From Mycolicibacterium anyangense (GTDB taxonomy: Bacteria > Actinomycetota > Actinomycetes > Mycobacteriales > Mycobacteriaceae): DNA of 64,000 nucleotides. Position 1 is the stretch's first letter. Each line of letters opens with the position of its first letter. The stretch lies in assembly GCF_010731855.1 (NCBI RefSeq), contig NZ_AP022620.1, positions 1,426,001-1,490,000 of the forward strand, written 5' to 3'. Below, piece by piece: positions 19,008 to 28,208 of this stretch. Made by a program: the position numbers and the translations under genes. Below the pieces are notes generated by a model. It was not told the origin of the DNA and did not search any database. It worked only from the letters and a program-made list of their open reading frames with translations.

Positions 19008-20161
19008 TGTGGCAGGCTCGGTGCGTGGATCTCCCCCGCCCCGACCCCGGCGTCCCGCATCTGGCCGACGTGGTGCCCGCCGTGCTCGCCGCGATGGGCG
19101 CCGGCGGTTTCGACTCCCGCATCACACTGCCGGGTCCGATCGCCGGGGCCTGCGTGCTGCTGATCGACGGCCTGGGCGCCGAACTGCTCGACCGCCACAG
19201 CGCCGACGCGCCGGTGATGTCCGAGCTGCGCGGCCCGACCCTGCAGGTCGGTTTCCCCTCGACGACCGCCGCCGGGCTGGCCGCCGTCGGCACCGGCTGC
19301 ACCTCCGGCAGCCACGGCATGGTCGGCTACTCGTTCCGGGTGCCCGACGTCGGGGTGATCAACGCGCTGCGCTGGCGCCCGTATCCCTGGGGTGAGGATC
19401 TGCGGGAGACGGTGGTACCCGAGACCCTGCAGCCGCTGCCGACCACCTTCGAACGCGCCGCGGCGGCCGGGATCGCCGTGAGCGTGATCTCCGGCGCGGA
19501 GTTCACCGGGTCCGGGCTGACCCGCGCGGTGTTGCGCGGTGGGCGCTACGTGGGCGTGCACGCGCTGGGCGACCTGGCCGCACAGGTGAGTTCGACGGTG
19601 CGGGCCGGCGGCTTCTGCTACGGCTACCACAGCGAGCTCGATCTGCTGGGCCACCTCTACGGACCGGGATCGCAGCCATGGCGGATGCAGCTGCGCCACG
19701 TCGACCGGCTGGTCGAATCCGTGGTCGCCGAGTTACCGCCCGGGGGCCTGCTGTCCGTCGTCGCCGACCACGGCATGGTGACCGTCGATGGTGACGAGTC
19801 CATCGATATCGACAGTGTCCCAACGCTTTTCGACGGTATCGAGGCTGTGGGCGGAGAACCGCGCGCCCGACACGTGTACGCCCGCGACGGTGCGGTGCAC
19901 GACGTACTGGCCACCTGGCGGGAGACCCTGGGCGCGCGAGCGTGGGTGCTGGCCCGGGATGAGGCGATCGACGCCGGCTGGTTCGGCGAGACCGTCGCCG
20001 ATCGGGTCCGGCCGCGCATCGGTGACATCGTGGCGGCCGCCCGCGACAACGCTGCGCTGCTGCGCCGCACCGTCGAGCCGGGCGAGTCCGCACTCGTCGG
20101 CCACCACGGCTCACTGACGGGCGCCGAGCAGCTCGTCCCGCTGCTGCTGGCCTACCGCTGA
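19007..20161 (+). CDS. alkaline-phosphatase-superfamily phosphodiesterase/nucleotide pyrophosphatase
   Basis: A 384-aa protein of the type I phosphodiesterase/nucleotide pyrophosphatase family. Metal and nucleophile motifs are visible: VLLIDGLGAELL (Asp ligand), GFPSTTAAGLAAVGTG (Thr nucleophile region), and VVADHGMVTVD (Asp-His ligands). No signal peptide is clear, so it is probably cytoplasmic. The ATG at 19007 overlaps the modA TGA. An alternative GTG at 19025, giving MDLPRPDPG, matches the expected N-terminus and has CAGGCT 6 nt upstream. The 3' end overlaps the convergent GGDEF gene by 10 nt. Confidence 0.78.
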   Translation: MWQARCVDLPRPDPGVPHLADVVPAVLAAMGAGGFDSRITLPGPIAGACVLLIDGLGAELLDRHSADAPVMSELRGPTLQVGFPSTTAAGLAAVGTGCTSGSHGMVGYSFRVPDVGVINALRWRPYPWGEDLRETVVPETLQPLPTTFERAAAAGIAVSVISGAEFTGSGLTRAVLRGGRYVGVHALGDLAAQVSSTVRAGGFCYGYHSELDLLGHLYGPGSQPWRMQLRHVDRLVESVVAELPPGGLLSVVADHGMVTVDGDESIDIDSVPTLFDGIEAVGGEPRARHVYARDGAVHDVLATWRETLGARAWVLARDEAIDAGWFGETVADRVRPRIGDIVAAARDNAALLRRTVEPGESALVGHHGSLTGAEQLVPLLLAYR

Positions 20162-21444
20162 GCCGGCCGGTGCAACCGGGCTTTGTGCCGGTACATGTCG
20201 GCGTCGGCGCGGCGGATCAACTCCTCCAGATCATCGGTGGGACCCCACGTCCAGCCCACCGATGCCGACAACGTGACGTCCACCGGCCCCACCGCGTAAC
20301 GCCCGGTCAGCACGGTGCAGACGTCCTGGGCCAGGCCCGCCACCACCGACGTCTCGTCGGCGGCGGGCGCCAGGACGATGAACTCGTCGCCACCAAGGCG
20401 GAACACTGAATTCGGCTGGAGCACAGCACTTTTGAGCCGCTGCGCGACCTCCGCCAGGACATCGTCGCCAGCCGCGTGTCCGTGCTCGTCATTGACCCGC
20501 TTGAACCCGTCGAGGTCGACGAAGACGATGCCGACCGGGGCGCCCGGTGCCACCGCCCGGTGCTCGTCGATCCGGCTGACCAGGGCGTGCCGGTTGTGCA
20601 GGCCGGTGAGGTGGTCGGTGACCGCCAGCCGGGCCAACTCGGCTTCGGCGCATCGCCGCGCTGTCACATCCTGGAACTGCGCGATCACAACGTCGTCGGC
20701 GCCGTACTCGGCCCCCGGGGCCAGCACCGCGGTGCGCTGCAGCCAGATGACCGAGCCGTCGCAGCGCACATAGCGGCGTTCGGAGGAGATCTGCTGGACC
20801 GCACCGCTCAACAGCGATGCCATCTCGTTCTCACCGGTGGCCACGTCGGCGGGGTGCACGTAGGTCCGGTAGTCGGCCCCGGCCATCTCCTCGAAGCGGT
20901 ATCCGAGCAGATGGCAGAGCGCCGGGTTCACCCGCAGCACCCGCCCGCTGGTGGTCAGCACGGCCTCCCCGAATGGGGCGTTGGCCATGCTGATCTGGAA
21001 CAGCCGCAGCGCCGCGTCACGCTCCCGCTCGGCCTCGACGCGGTCGGTGATGTCGACGGCGTGACAATAGAAGCCGCGGATCTCGCCGGCGATGATGTCG
21101 GGAATGTAGGACGCGTCGAATTGCCGGGGCCGCCCGAGCGGATCGATCAAGGTGGTGGTGAAGACCTGCGGGTTGCCCTCCAGGACGGCGTCGACGTAGG
21201 TCTCGAGCGTCGCGTAGAGCTCCGCACCGAGGATTTCGCGCATGTGCATGCCGCGGATCTCGCCGCGGCCCTGCCCGAAATACTCGACATAGGTGCGGTT
21301 GGCCAGCAGATTGCACCGGTCGCGGTCCCAGTAGCCGATGAGCGCGGGCAGCCGGTCGATGAGCAGCCGCAGCCTACGGACGTCCTCCGCGACGGACAGC
21401 TCTTCATCCAGCACCGAATACGGCCCCCAATACCGTTTGCGCAC
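20152..21444 (-). CDS. PAS-PAS-GGDEF diguanylate cyclase
   Basis: A 430-aa cytoplasmic protein with two PAS domains (about residues 25-145 and 150-265) and a C-terminal GGDEF domain (about 270-425). The active site is intact: DHLTGLHNR, FVDLDGFKRVNDEHGHAAGD and RLGGDEFIVL, so it should make c-di-GMP. The inhibitory RxxD site that normally precedes GGDEF reads LQPN, so product feedback is probably lost. No EAL domain is present. I chose the GTG at 21444 (MRKRYWGPYS); the frame continues upstream to 21744 but that is antisense to yaaA. Confidence 0.85.
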   Translation of the reverse strand: MRKRYWGPYSVLDEELSVAEDVRRLRLLIDRLPALIGYWDRDRCNLLANRTYVEYFGQGRGEIRGMHMREILGAELYATLETYVDAVLEGNPQVFTTTLIDPLGRPRQFDASYIPDIIAGEIRGFYCHAVDITDRVEAERERDAALRLFQISMANAPFGEAVLTTSGRVLRVNPALCHLLGYRFEEMAGADYRTYVHPADVATGENEMASLLSGAVQQISSERRYVRCDGSVIWLQRTAVLAPGAEYGADDVVIAQFQDVTARRCAEAELARLAVTDHLTGLHNRHALVSRIDEHRAVAPGAPVGIVFVDLDGFKRVNDEHGHAAGDDVLAEVAQRLKSAVLQPNSVFRLGGDEFIVLAPAADETSVVAGLAQDVCTVLTGRYAVGPVDVTLSASVGWTWGPTDDLEELIRRADADMYRHKARLHRPAQR

Positions 21445-21545
21445 TACCGCCGACCAATTTACATCCAGGTCAATACAGGGTAAAGGAACGGCGCCGCAAG
21501 CGCCTTCACGCAGGTCGCGCTGCCGACGAGTTAAGGTACTGCGTC

Positions 21546-22292
21546 GTGATCGTGCTGCTGCCGCCGTCGGAGACCAAACAGGCCGGAGGCGACGGCCCAC
21601 CGCTGCGGCTGGATGCGCTGAGCTCGCCGGACCTGACCCCGATGCGTACCGCCCTGGTCGACGAACTCGTCGAGCTGGCCTCCGACGTCGAGGCCAGCCG
21701 GCGGGCGCTGGGCCTGTCGGCGTCCCAGGACGGCGAGATCGCACGCAACGCCGCTCTGCTCACCTCGCCGACGTTGCCTGCGATCGACCGGTACACCGGC
21801 GTGCTCTACGACGCGCTCGACGTGGGCTCCCTGCGGGGTGCCGAAGCGGCTCGGGCCCGGGCCCGGCTCGCGGTGGGTTCGGCACTGTTCGGGGTGCTCC
21901 GCGCCGACGACGCGGTGCCCGCCTACCGGTTGTCGGCATCTTCCAAACTGCCGGGGCGTCCGACTCTGGCCGCCCGCTGGCGGCCTGTCCTGGAACCCGT
22001 CCTCGCCGAACTGGCCGCCGCCGAACTGGTGGTCGACCTGCGGTCGGGCTCCTACGCGGGGCTGGGCAAGCTGGCTTCGGCCGTGCGGGTCGATGTCCTG
22101 GCCCAGCACCCCGACGGCCGGCGCACCGTGGTCACCCACTTCAACAAGGCGCACAAGGGCCGGTTGGCTCGGGTGCTGGCGGCGAGCAGATCCGAACCCG
22201 GTGACGCGGCGGCGGTCGCGGCAGTGGCACGACGGGCCAAGATGCAGGTCGAACGGGACGGGAACGAGCTGACGATCATCGTAGGGGCCTGA
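21546..22292 (+). CDS. yaaA: peroxide stress protein YaaA family
   Basis: A 248-aa YaaA/DUF328 family protein. YaaA binds DNA and limits iron-driven oxidative damage in E. coli. Conserved features include the N-terminal MIVLLPPSETKQ, the central YTGVLYDALD and FGVLRADDAVPAYRLSAS, and the C-terminal VVTHFNKAHKGRLARVL. The GTG start follows TAAGGT (21532-21537) by 8 nt, suggesting a leaderless mRNA. It is divergent from the diguanylate cyclase with 101 nt between starts. Confidence 0.85.
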   Translation: MIVLLPPSETKQAGGDGPPLRLDALSSPDLTPMRTALVDELVELASDVEASRRALGLSASQDGEIARNAALLTSPTLPAIDRYTGVLYDALDVGSLRGAEAARARARLAVGSALFGVLRADDAVPAYRLSASSKLPGRPTLAARWRPVLEPVLAELAAAELVVDLRSGSYAGLGKLASAVRVDVLAQHPDGRRTVVTHFNKAHKGRLARVLAASRSEPGDAAAVAAVARRAKMQVERDGNELTIIVGA

Positions 22293-22317
22293 GCCGAAGC
22301 TCTGCCACGATGGTGTG

Positions 22318-22905
22318 ATGAGCAACCGGTGGCAGAAGTCCACGGCGCCGCGCGGTGACGACTACGACGCACGCTGGCGTTCGCTGGCCGAATCCGGCCA
22401 GAACATCCACGGCGAGGCCGATCTGGTCGAGCAGCTGATGCGCGATGCGGGGGCCGAGTCGGTCTTGGACGCGGGCTGCGGAACCGGGCGGGTGGGCATC
22501 GAACTGGCCCGCCGCGGGTTCTCGGTCGCCGGGGTGGACGCCGACGCCGGCATGCTCTCGGCGGCCCGCAGAAAGGCACCCGATCTGCCGTGGGTGCAGG
22601 CCGACCTTGCCGCTCTGGGCGCTGCGATGCCCGGTCCGTTCGACCTCGTGCTGCTGGCCGGCAACGTGATGATCTTCCTCGAGCCGGGCACCGAAGCTCA
22701 GGTGCTGGCCGGTGTGACTGCTCGGCTGGCACCCGGCGGTCTGCTGGTCGCCGGCTTCAGCCTGCGGCCCGACCGCCTGCCGATCGAGCGCTACGACGAA
22801 CTCGCCGAGCAGGCCGGCCTGGCCCTGGTATCCCGGTGGTCGACGTGGGATCGCCAGTCTTTCGCCGGCGGTGACTACGCGGTGTCGGTGCACCGCAACG
22901 GCTGA
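22318..22905 (+). CDS. class I SAM-dependent methyltransferase
   Basis: A 195-aa methyltransferase. Motif I reads SVLDAGCGTGRVGIELARRG (about residues 43-62), followed by the acidic AGVDADAGML and the motif IV-like FDLVLLAGNVMIFL. The N-terminus SNRWQKSTAPRGDDYDARW is typical of a small mycobacterial group with unknown substrates. I use the ATG at 22318 rather than the GTG 3 nt before it; CACGAT lies 6 nt upstream, a weak -10. It may also ride on the yaaA transcript (25 nt gap). Confidence 0.82.
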   Translation: MSNRWQKSTAPRGDDYDARWRSLAESGQNIHGEADLVEQLMRDAGAESVLDAGCGTGRVGIELARRGFSVAGVDADAGMLSAARRKAPDLPWVQADLAALGAAMPGPFDLVLLAGNVMIFLEPGTEAQVLAGVTARLAPGGLLVAGFSLRPDRLPIERYDELAEQAGLALVSRWSTWDRQSFAGGDYAVSVHRNG

Positions 22906-23072
22906 CGCCGCCAGTGACCGAACGCCGCAAATCAGTCCATCTGCCGGTTTTGCCGCCACGGGGGTGGCCAGCCCTGTTACGGTTCGCTAGGCTCGGTCCC
23001 CGGCCATGGCCGCCGGGTGTAAATGGATTGCTGGTCACCCATGAGCCGATCTGATCGTCGAGGGGACTGTGG

Positions 23073-24194
23073 ATGAGGTTGCCGTGGGTAGGCCGCAGCC
23101 TCAATCAGTACTACACGCTCACCGCGATGCTGGCCGCGCGCGGTGCGCAGACGTTCACCTCGCGCGTCATCGCCTCATTCCTGTTCGCGTTGGGTGCTGT
23201 GCTGCTGGTGGTGCTCATCAGCCCGATTCCGCTGCATGAGCCGGCGGGGACGCCGCTGCTGGCCGGCGTGGTGGTGGCCTGCTTCGTCACCGGCGCACTC
23301 TGGCTGCGCCACCGGTGGCCGACCCGCACCGAATCAGCCCTGCTCGCCGCGGGTTCCATGATCGGTGTCCCGGTCGCGTGCCTGGTGCCGGCCGACCCGA
23401 TGTACGGACTGCTGGGCGCGCCGTCGTTCGCCCTGATGATCGGATACGCGGCGCTGTTGCACGGGATGCGACTGCTCGGCGCGATCATCGGGGTCGCGAT
23501 CGTGACCATCGGCTACCTGGCGATCCAGGTCGGCCAGCACGACGCGCTGATGGCCGTGGTGTCCACGGTGATGCTGCTGCTGTTGGTCGCTTTCGCCGCT
23601 TTTTCCTGCCGCCTGGTGGTCAGGTTGACCGGAACCGCGGTCGGGCCCGACGGTTTCGAACCGCTGACCGGACTGCTCAACCGCGAATCGTTCTACGAAC
23701 AGACCGCGACCCTGCTCGCCTCTCGTAACCGCGACGACGACCGGTACCTGGTGGTCGCGTTGGTGACCATCGACAGCTTCGCAGCGATGGTCAGCGTGCT
23801 GGGCAACCGCGGCGGCAACCGGGCCCGGATCGCAGCAGGCCAGGCCCTGCGGGAAACGGTGCGCCGCAATGCCATCGTCGCCCACATCGGGGAAGCCGAG
23901 TACCTGATCGCCGACACGTTCACCACCACCGACCCGTCCCCTCTGGTCGAGCGGGTCCGTGGCGCGATCGCCGGCAGCCCGACCGGGATGACGGCGAGCA
24001 TCGGCGTGGTCAGCACGCCGCTTCGGCCGCTGGTGGAGGCGCCCCCGCACGATGTTCTCGACGAGATCGTGGCGCTGGCGACGACGGCGATGTTCGACGC
24101 CCGTCGTGCCGGCGGCAACCAGGCCCGCTATGTGGTGCGCCCGACGCTGAGCGTGGTCGACGACGATGACGACGACGAAGCGCCGTTGATCTGA
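23073..24194 (+). CDS. six-span membrane protein with a degenerate GGDEF domain
   Basis: A 373-aa protein. About six membrane spans occupy residues 25-190. A GGDEF-like domain follows (about 200-355), beginning FEPLTGLLNRESFYEQ. The catalytic motif is lost: where RxGGDEFxxL belongs the sequence reads HIGEAEYLIAD, and the metal-binding Asp region reads VTIDSFAAM. It therefore should not make c-di-GMP but could bind GTP or act as a membrane sensor. The C-terminus ends in a strongly acidic tail (DDDDDDE). GAGGGG lies 7 nt before the ATG. Confidence 0.78.
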   Translation: MRLPWVGRSLNQYYTLTAMLAARGAQTFTSRVIASFLFALGAVLLVVLISPIPLHEPAGTPLLAGVVVACFVTGALWLRHRWPTRTESALLAAGSMIGVPVACLVPADPMYGLLGAPSFALMIGYAALLHGMRLLGAIIGVAIVTIGYLAIQVGQHDALMAVVSTVMLLLLVAFAAFSCRLVVRLTGTAVGPDGFEPLTGLLNRESFYEQTATLLASRNRDDDRYLVVALVTIDSFAAMVSVLGNRGGNRARIAAGQALRETVRRNAIVAHIGEAEYLIADTFTTTDPSPLVERVRGAIAGSPTGMTASIGVVSTPLRPLVEAPPHDVLDEIVALATTAMFDARRAGGNQARYVVRPTLSVVDDDDDDEAPLI

Positions 24195-24203
24195 TCTGGT
24201 GCG

Positions 24204-24482
24204 TCAGGGTGCGGCGGTGATCTCTACCGCCAGGTGATCGGCGATCGTCTGCACCGCAGTCCAGTTCCCGCCCCGCAGCGCGGACGCGAGTTGGTCCACC
24301 ATCGGGCTGTGCACCCCGAGTTCGGCCAGCCAGTCCGACACGGTGGCAGCGATCTCGTTGATCGTCACCGTCACCGTCCGGCCCTCGTGCAGCCGATCGG
24401 TGAGCCGAAAGGTGGGTGGGCCGACCCGGGACCGGCGCGCGATCAGGTGACATCCGAACCCGTTGCGCATCAACCGAATCAT
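24204..24482 (-). CDS. conserved hypothetical protein, 92 aa
   Basis: A 92-aa protein with a basic N-terminal third (MIRLMRNGFGCHLIARRSRV) and a helical, acidic C-terminal two thirds (VTINEIAATVSDWLAELG onward). GGAGG sits 7 nt before the ATG, which supports a real gene. I recognise no family. It converges on the degenerate GGDEF gene with a 9-nt gap and is divergent from the ureohydrolase. Confidence 0.6.
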   Translation of the reverse strand: MIRLMRNGFGCHLIARRSRVGPPTFRLTDRLHEGRTVTVTINEIAATVSDWLAELGVHSPMVDQLASALRGGNWTAVQTIADHLAVEITAAP

Positions 24483-24616
24483 GGCGTTTCCTCCCCGTGC
24501 GCCCGCCCTACCTCACTGTCCTGCCGATCGGCCATCGGCGCCAAGGGCACTAGGTCACCCACTCGACGGGGCCAACGGCACCGCCTGTCGCGGTGCGCGG
24601 CGGTATTGTCTGCCGC

Positions 24617-25663
24617 ATGAGTTCCGGCCACGAACACAAGCCCCACCGCGAATTGCCGCCCGGGATGGCCGAACAGCTGGATCTGCCGTACGCCGGCGTC
24701 GCCTCGTTCGGCAATCGGCCCTTCCTCACCGAACCCGAGCAGCTGGACTCCTGGCAGCCCGACGTCGCGATCGTCGGCGCGCCGTTCGACGTGGCGACCA
24801 CCAACCGTCCGGGTGCCCGATTCGGCCCACGGGCCATTCGTTCCACCGCCTATGAGCCCGGGACATATCACATGGATCTGGGCCTGGAGATCTTCGACTG
24901 GCTCGAAGTGGTCGACTTCGGCGACGCCTGGTGCCCGCACGGTCTGACCGAACAGTCGCACGCCAACATCCGCGAGCGGGTGCACACCATCGCCTCGCGC
25001 GGCATCGTGCCAGTGATCCTCGGCGGTGACCACTCGATCACCTGGCCGGCGGCCACCGCAGTCGCTGAGGTTCATGGCTACGGCAACGTCGGGATCGTGC
25101 ATTTCGACGCGCACGCCGATACCGCCGACATCATCGACGGCAACCTGGCCAGCCACGGCACCCCGATGCGACGGCTGATCGAATCCGGTGCCGTGCCGGG
25201 AACCCATTTCGTCCAGGTCGGCCTGCGCGGCTACTGGCCGCCGCAGGACACCTTCGAGTGGATGCAGGAACAGGGCATGGTGTGGCACACCATGCAGGAG
25301 ATCTGGGAACGCGGCTTCAAAGAGGTGATGAACCAGGCGGTCAGTGAAGCCCTGGCCAAGGCCGACAAGCTTTACGTCTCAGTCGATATCGACGTGCTGG
25401 ACCCCGCGCACGCACCCGGCACCGGAACGCCCGAGCCGGGCGGTATCACCAGCGCCGACCTGCTGCGGATGGTTCGCCAGCTGTGCTACGAACACGACGT
25501 CGCCGGGGTGGACGTCGTCGAGGTGGCACCGGCCTACGACCACGCCGAACTGACCGTCAACGCCGCGCACCGGGTGGTGTTCGAGGCTCTGGCCGGGATG
25601 GCGGCCCGCCGGCGCGACGCCGCCAACGCCAAGCCGGGCCCACCCTCACCGCTGGCCCGTTAG
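24617..25663 (+). CDS. speB: agmatinase/ureohydrolase family protein
   Basis: A 348-aa arginase-superfamily enzyme. All dinuclear manganese motifs are present: GGDHS, HFDAHADT and SVDIDVLDPAHAPGTGTPEPGG (quoted here in part: DIDVLDPAHAPG). It releases urea from a guanidino compound; agmatine is the usual annotation but guanidinobutyrate or similar is possible, because specificity loops differ between members. The ATG at 24617 is 7 nt after TATTGT (24604-24609), so leaderless; the frame opens at 24593 but that ATG precedes the -10. No transporter or polyamine gene adjoins it. Confidence 0.85.
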   Translation: MSSGHEHKPHRELPPGMAEQLDLPYAGVASFGNRPFLTEPEQLDSWQPDVAIVGAPFDVATTNRPGARFGPRAIRSTAYEPGTYHMDLGLEIFDWLEVVDFGDAWCPHGLTEQSHANIRERVHTIASRGIVPVILGGDHSITWPAATAVAEVHGYGNVGIVHFDAHADTADIIDGNLASHGTPMRRLIESGAVPGTHFVQVGLRGYWPPQDTFEWMQEQGMVWHTMQEIWERGFKEVMNQAVSEALAKADKLYVSVDIDVLDPAHAPGTGTPEPGGITSADLLRMVRQLCYEHDVAGVDVVEVAPAYDHAELTVNAAHRVVFEALAGMAARRRDAANAKPGPPSPLAR

Positions 25664-25695
25664 TTCCCCGGGTCGCTTCGCTCCAGCCCGCCGTA

Positions 25696-26829
25696 TCAAT
25701 AATCGGATTCGGCAGCCAGGATCTCGGCCAGGAAAGCACCCGGGCGGGGTTCAGCCAGCCGGTTCCTGGCGAACCGCCGGATGCGTTCCCGCACTTCGGC
25801 GGTCTCGTCGACCTCAGCCCCTACGGTCACCGTGGTGGCCGTCCAGTCGGCGTCCCAGGCCTGCGCCGCCATGAGCGGTTCACCGGCGGCACCGAGGAGC
25901 GGCAGCGTCGCCCGGCCCTGCGCATCGAGCGCACCTTCCGCCCGGAACTTGTTGTTGCGCAACCTAATCGATATTCCATCCGGGGTTCCCCGCCCGAGTG
26001 TCAGCGTGCTGAGCACCGCCACTGCCTGACCGTCCTGCACAGCGATGGTCCAGCGCACAGTGTCCTCGGCCGCATCGAACACCGACCCGGGCACACCGCT
26101 GTAGGTCATCGACGCCGCTCCCCTGGCGATCACCCCGGCAGATTCGGCCATCGTGTCCCGGCCCGCGGCCAGTGCGTAGTCGTCCTGGCGGCCCGCTGCC
26201 GCCGACGGCACCGTCGAGAGGACCTCGATCGCGTCGGCCACCGCGGACCACCCCGGCGCCAGCAGTCCCATCTCTTCGACGAGATCCACACAGCGGCGGG
26301 CCAGCTCCACGATCCGGGGGTCTCCCCCGGCCACCAGCTCGACGAACGTCGCGGCATGCGGGGCCAGCAGGTCGGTGATGTCCGAGTCCAGCGTCCCGTC
26401 GCCGAAGAAGTCCTCGGCTCCGATGGTGGCCACTGCGAGTTCGGCGTCCAGGACGGCCGGATCCAGCGCGGCGATCGCGTCCCGGATGCTCTCCGGCCAG
26501 AATCGGCGCAACCAGTGCCCCAGCGCCACCCGGCGAAGCGGCTCCAACGAGCCGGGACGGACGTCGATGCCGGGCAGATCGAGCACGGCCGCGGCATCGG
26601 GCGGGGCACTGCCGGCGGCCTCGACGAGCGCGTGATGGCCGGCCTCGCCCACCACCCGCCACCACCAGTCCGCCCGGCCCGGATCGGTCAGGGTGATCCG
26701 CGCGGCGGCCTCCGGGGCGTCGACCGTCCACGCCAGCACCGCCCCGTCGACCTCCACCACCGCGGCCAGCGGCACCGGGGCGGGCGCAGGCCCGATGCTC
26801 CACATTCCCCCGTCAGCGACCAATCTCAT
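25696..26829 (-). CDS. uncharacterised protein in the CHAT/TPR locus, 377 aa
   Basis: A 377-aa acidic soluble protein with no signal peptide or membrane span and only one Cys. The N-terminal third (to about residue 95) is beta-rich and Trp-containing (DPGRADWWWRVVG). The middle (100-225) is helical. The C-terminal part (235-340) looks beta-rich (DTVRWTIAVQDGQAVAVLST). I recognise no family. Its ATG overlaps the stop of the 438-aa gene (ATGA), so both are made in fixed ratio. The frame extends to 26949, but that section is antisense-like and I reject it. It could be a partner or target of the CHAT protease; this is inference from position. Confidence 0.65.
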   Translation of the reverse strand: MRLVADGGMWSIGPAPAPVPLAAVVEVDGAVLAWTVDAPEAAARITLTDPGRADWWWRVVGEAGHHALVEAAGSAPPDAAAVLDLPGIDVRPGSLEPLRRVALGHWLRRFWPESIRDAIAALDPAVLDAELAVATIGAEDFFGDGTLDSDITDLLAPHAATFVELVAGGDPRIVELARRCVDLVEEMGLLAPGWSAVADAIEVLSTVPSAAAGRQDDYALAAGRDTMAESAGVIARGAASMTYSGVPGSVFDAAEDTVRWTIAVQDGQAVAVLSTLTLGRGTPDGISIRLRNNKFRAEGALDAQGRATLPLLGAAGEPLMAAQAWDADWTATTVTVGAEVDETAEVRERIRRFARNRLAEPRPGAFLAEILAAESDY

Positions 26830-28142
26830 TGCTGCACCTGGACTTCCAGCATCGCTTTGATGCGCTGGCGGTGATCGAGGCTCACCGATCGGGCCACTCC
26901 TTCGAGCAACGCCCGGATGTCGTCGACGTCGTCGCACGACTCCTGCCATACGTCACGACCATGCAGGCGGGCCCACAGCCGGCTCAGATACGGGCGGGCG
27001 AACGCGGCCAGGTCGTCGACGACGGGGCGCTGGCGGGGATGCATCGGCCCGCCTGCGGCCAGTGCGCGGCGGGCATGCAGCACGTAGGCCTCCTTGCGCA
27101 GCCGGGCCTGGATGGTGGCCGCCAGCCCGTAGCGAGCACTCGCCTGCTCATCGAGCGGTCGCAGCTCCCCGGCCACCTCGATGCCGGCAATCAGCGTGGC
27201 CTGTCGGTCCTCACCCAGGAGACCCCATGGCGCGCAGGCCCGGTCGACCTCCTCGGCACACAGCAGCGGAACATCGGGCAACTCGTCGCGATCCAGGGCA
27301 CGGCGCAGGGTGGCCCGGACCCGATCGACCACACCGCGATCCAGCGGTCGGGAGTCGGCATCGCCGGTCAGCGGTGGCGGCCGCAGCGGCAACTGTGCGG
27401 TCAGCCCCAGTACCACGATCGACCACGGCAGCTCGGCGCCGGCGACCCGGGCTGCCGCACCCACGTTGTAGGGTGTGGCGTCGGCGATCAGCGCGGTCCA
27501 GACCCGTTGCCGGGCAACCGTTTCCCGATGTGAATCGGCCGGCCCCAGAACTGTGGTGAGGCCGGCGAAGAACGGTCCGGTGATGGTGTCGCCGGGTTGC
27601 ACATCACCCCAGCTGTGCTGCAGCTGGCGGGTCAGTCGCGTGACGACCTGCGGGTTGGCCAGGTGCCGGTTCAACACCTCCACATCAGTGCGGTCGCGGT
27701 CGTCGTGCAGTGCCCGCAGCGTCGTCTCGGCCACATCCGCACCGTCGAGGGCGGGTGCGCCCTTGGTGACCGCCAACTCGAAACAGACCGGGAAATACAG
27801 ATCCTGGGCATTGCCCGTGGTCACCCGCAGCCGTCGGCGCTGCGACTTCATCAGCGCGAACCACGCCGCGGTGGCACGCAGCGTCTCGGCGTGCTCGGCG
27901 ATCACGCCGGTCATCTCGGCGGCGACGTCGGCGGTGACGAACGGGGCCGAGTAGGCGGTGTTGGCCCGCAGCCTCAGCACCAAGGGGTCGAGGATGCGCT
28001 TGACGGTGCGGCGCAGCGGGCCGCCGTCGTCCCCGCTGAGCACCTCGACACCGGACCCGATCGCCCGCCACGCACCATCGATGACCGCCCGCCGCGGCAC
28101 GGCCGCGCCGGCGGTGAGCACCGATCCCGGCCCGGCGTCCAT
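26826..28142 (-). CDS. uncharacterised helical protein in the CHAT/TPR locus, 438 aa
   Basis: A 438-aa soluble protein, mostly helical and rich in Arg, Ala and Leu, with no motif I can assign. The N-terminal third contains RTVKRILDPLVLRLRANTAY, and the C-terminal third has paired helices with DDVDDIRALLEGVARS and ends in VQVQQ. The ATG at 28142 lies 6 nt after TATTCT (minus strand, 28149-28154), a leaderless start. The open frame runs on to 30239, but that part is antisense-frame shadow of the divergent 28209 gene and the CHAT gene. It is coupled to the 377-aa gene and lies 66 nt from the divergent membrane protein. Confidence 0.68.
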   Translation of the reverse strand: MDAGPGSVLTAGAAVPRRAVIDGAWRAIGSGVEVLSGDDGGPLRRTVKRILDPLVLRLRANTAYSAPFVTADVAAEMTGVIAEHAETLRATAAWFALMKSQRRRLRVTTGNAQDLYFPVCFELAVTKGAPALDGADVAETTLRALHDDRDRTDVEVLNRHLANPQVVTRLTRQLQHSWGDVQPGDTITGPFFAGLTTVLGPADSHRETVARQRVWTALIADATPYNVGAAARVAGAELPWSIVVLGLTAQLPLRPPPLTGDADSRPLDRGVVDRVRATLRRALDRDELPDVPLLCAEEVDRACAPWGLLGEDRQATLIAGIEVAGELRPLDEQASARYGLAATIQARLRKEAYVLHARRALAAGGPMHPRQRPVVDDLAAFARPYLSRLWARLHGRDVWQESCDDVDDIRALLEGVARSVSLDHRQRIKAMLEVQVQQ

Positions 28143-28208
28143 GCCGTCAGAATAGAGGCCCGGCAAAGTTGGGTTCGGTAGTGCGGCCGCCACGGCAGCC
28201 TTGCCCGC

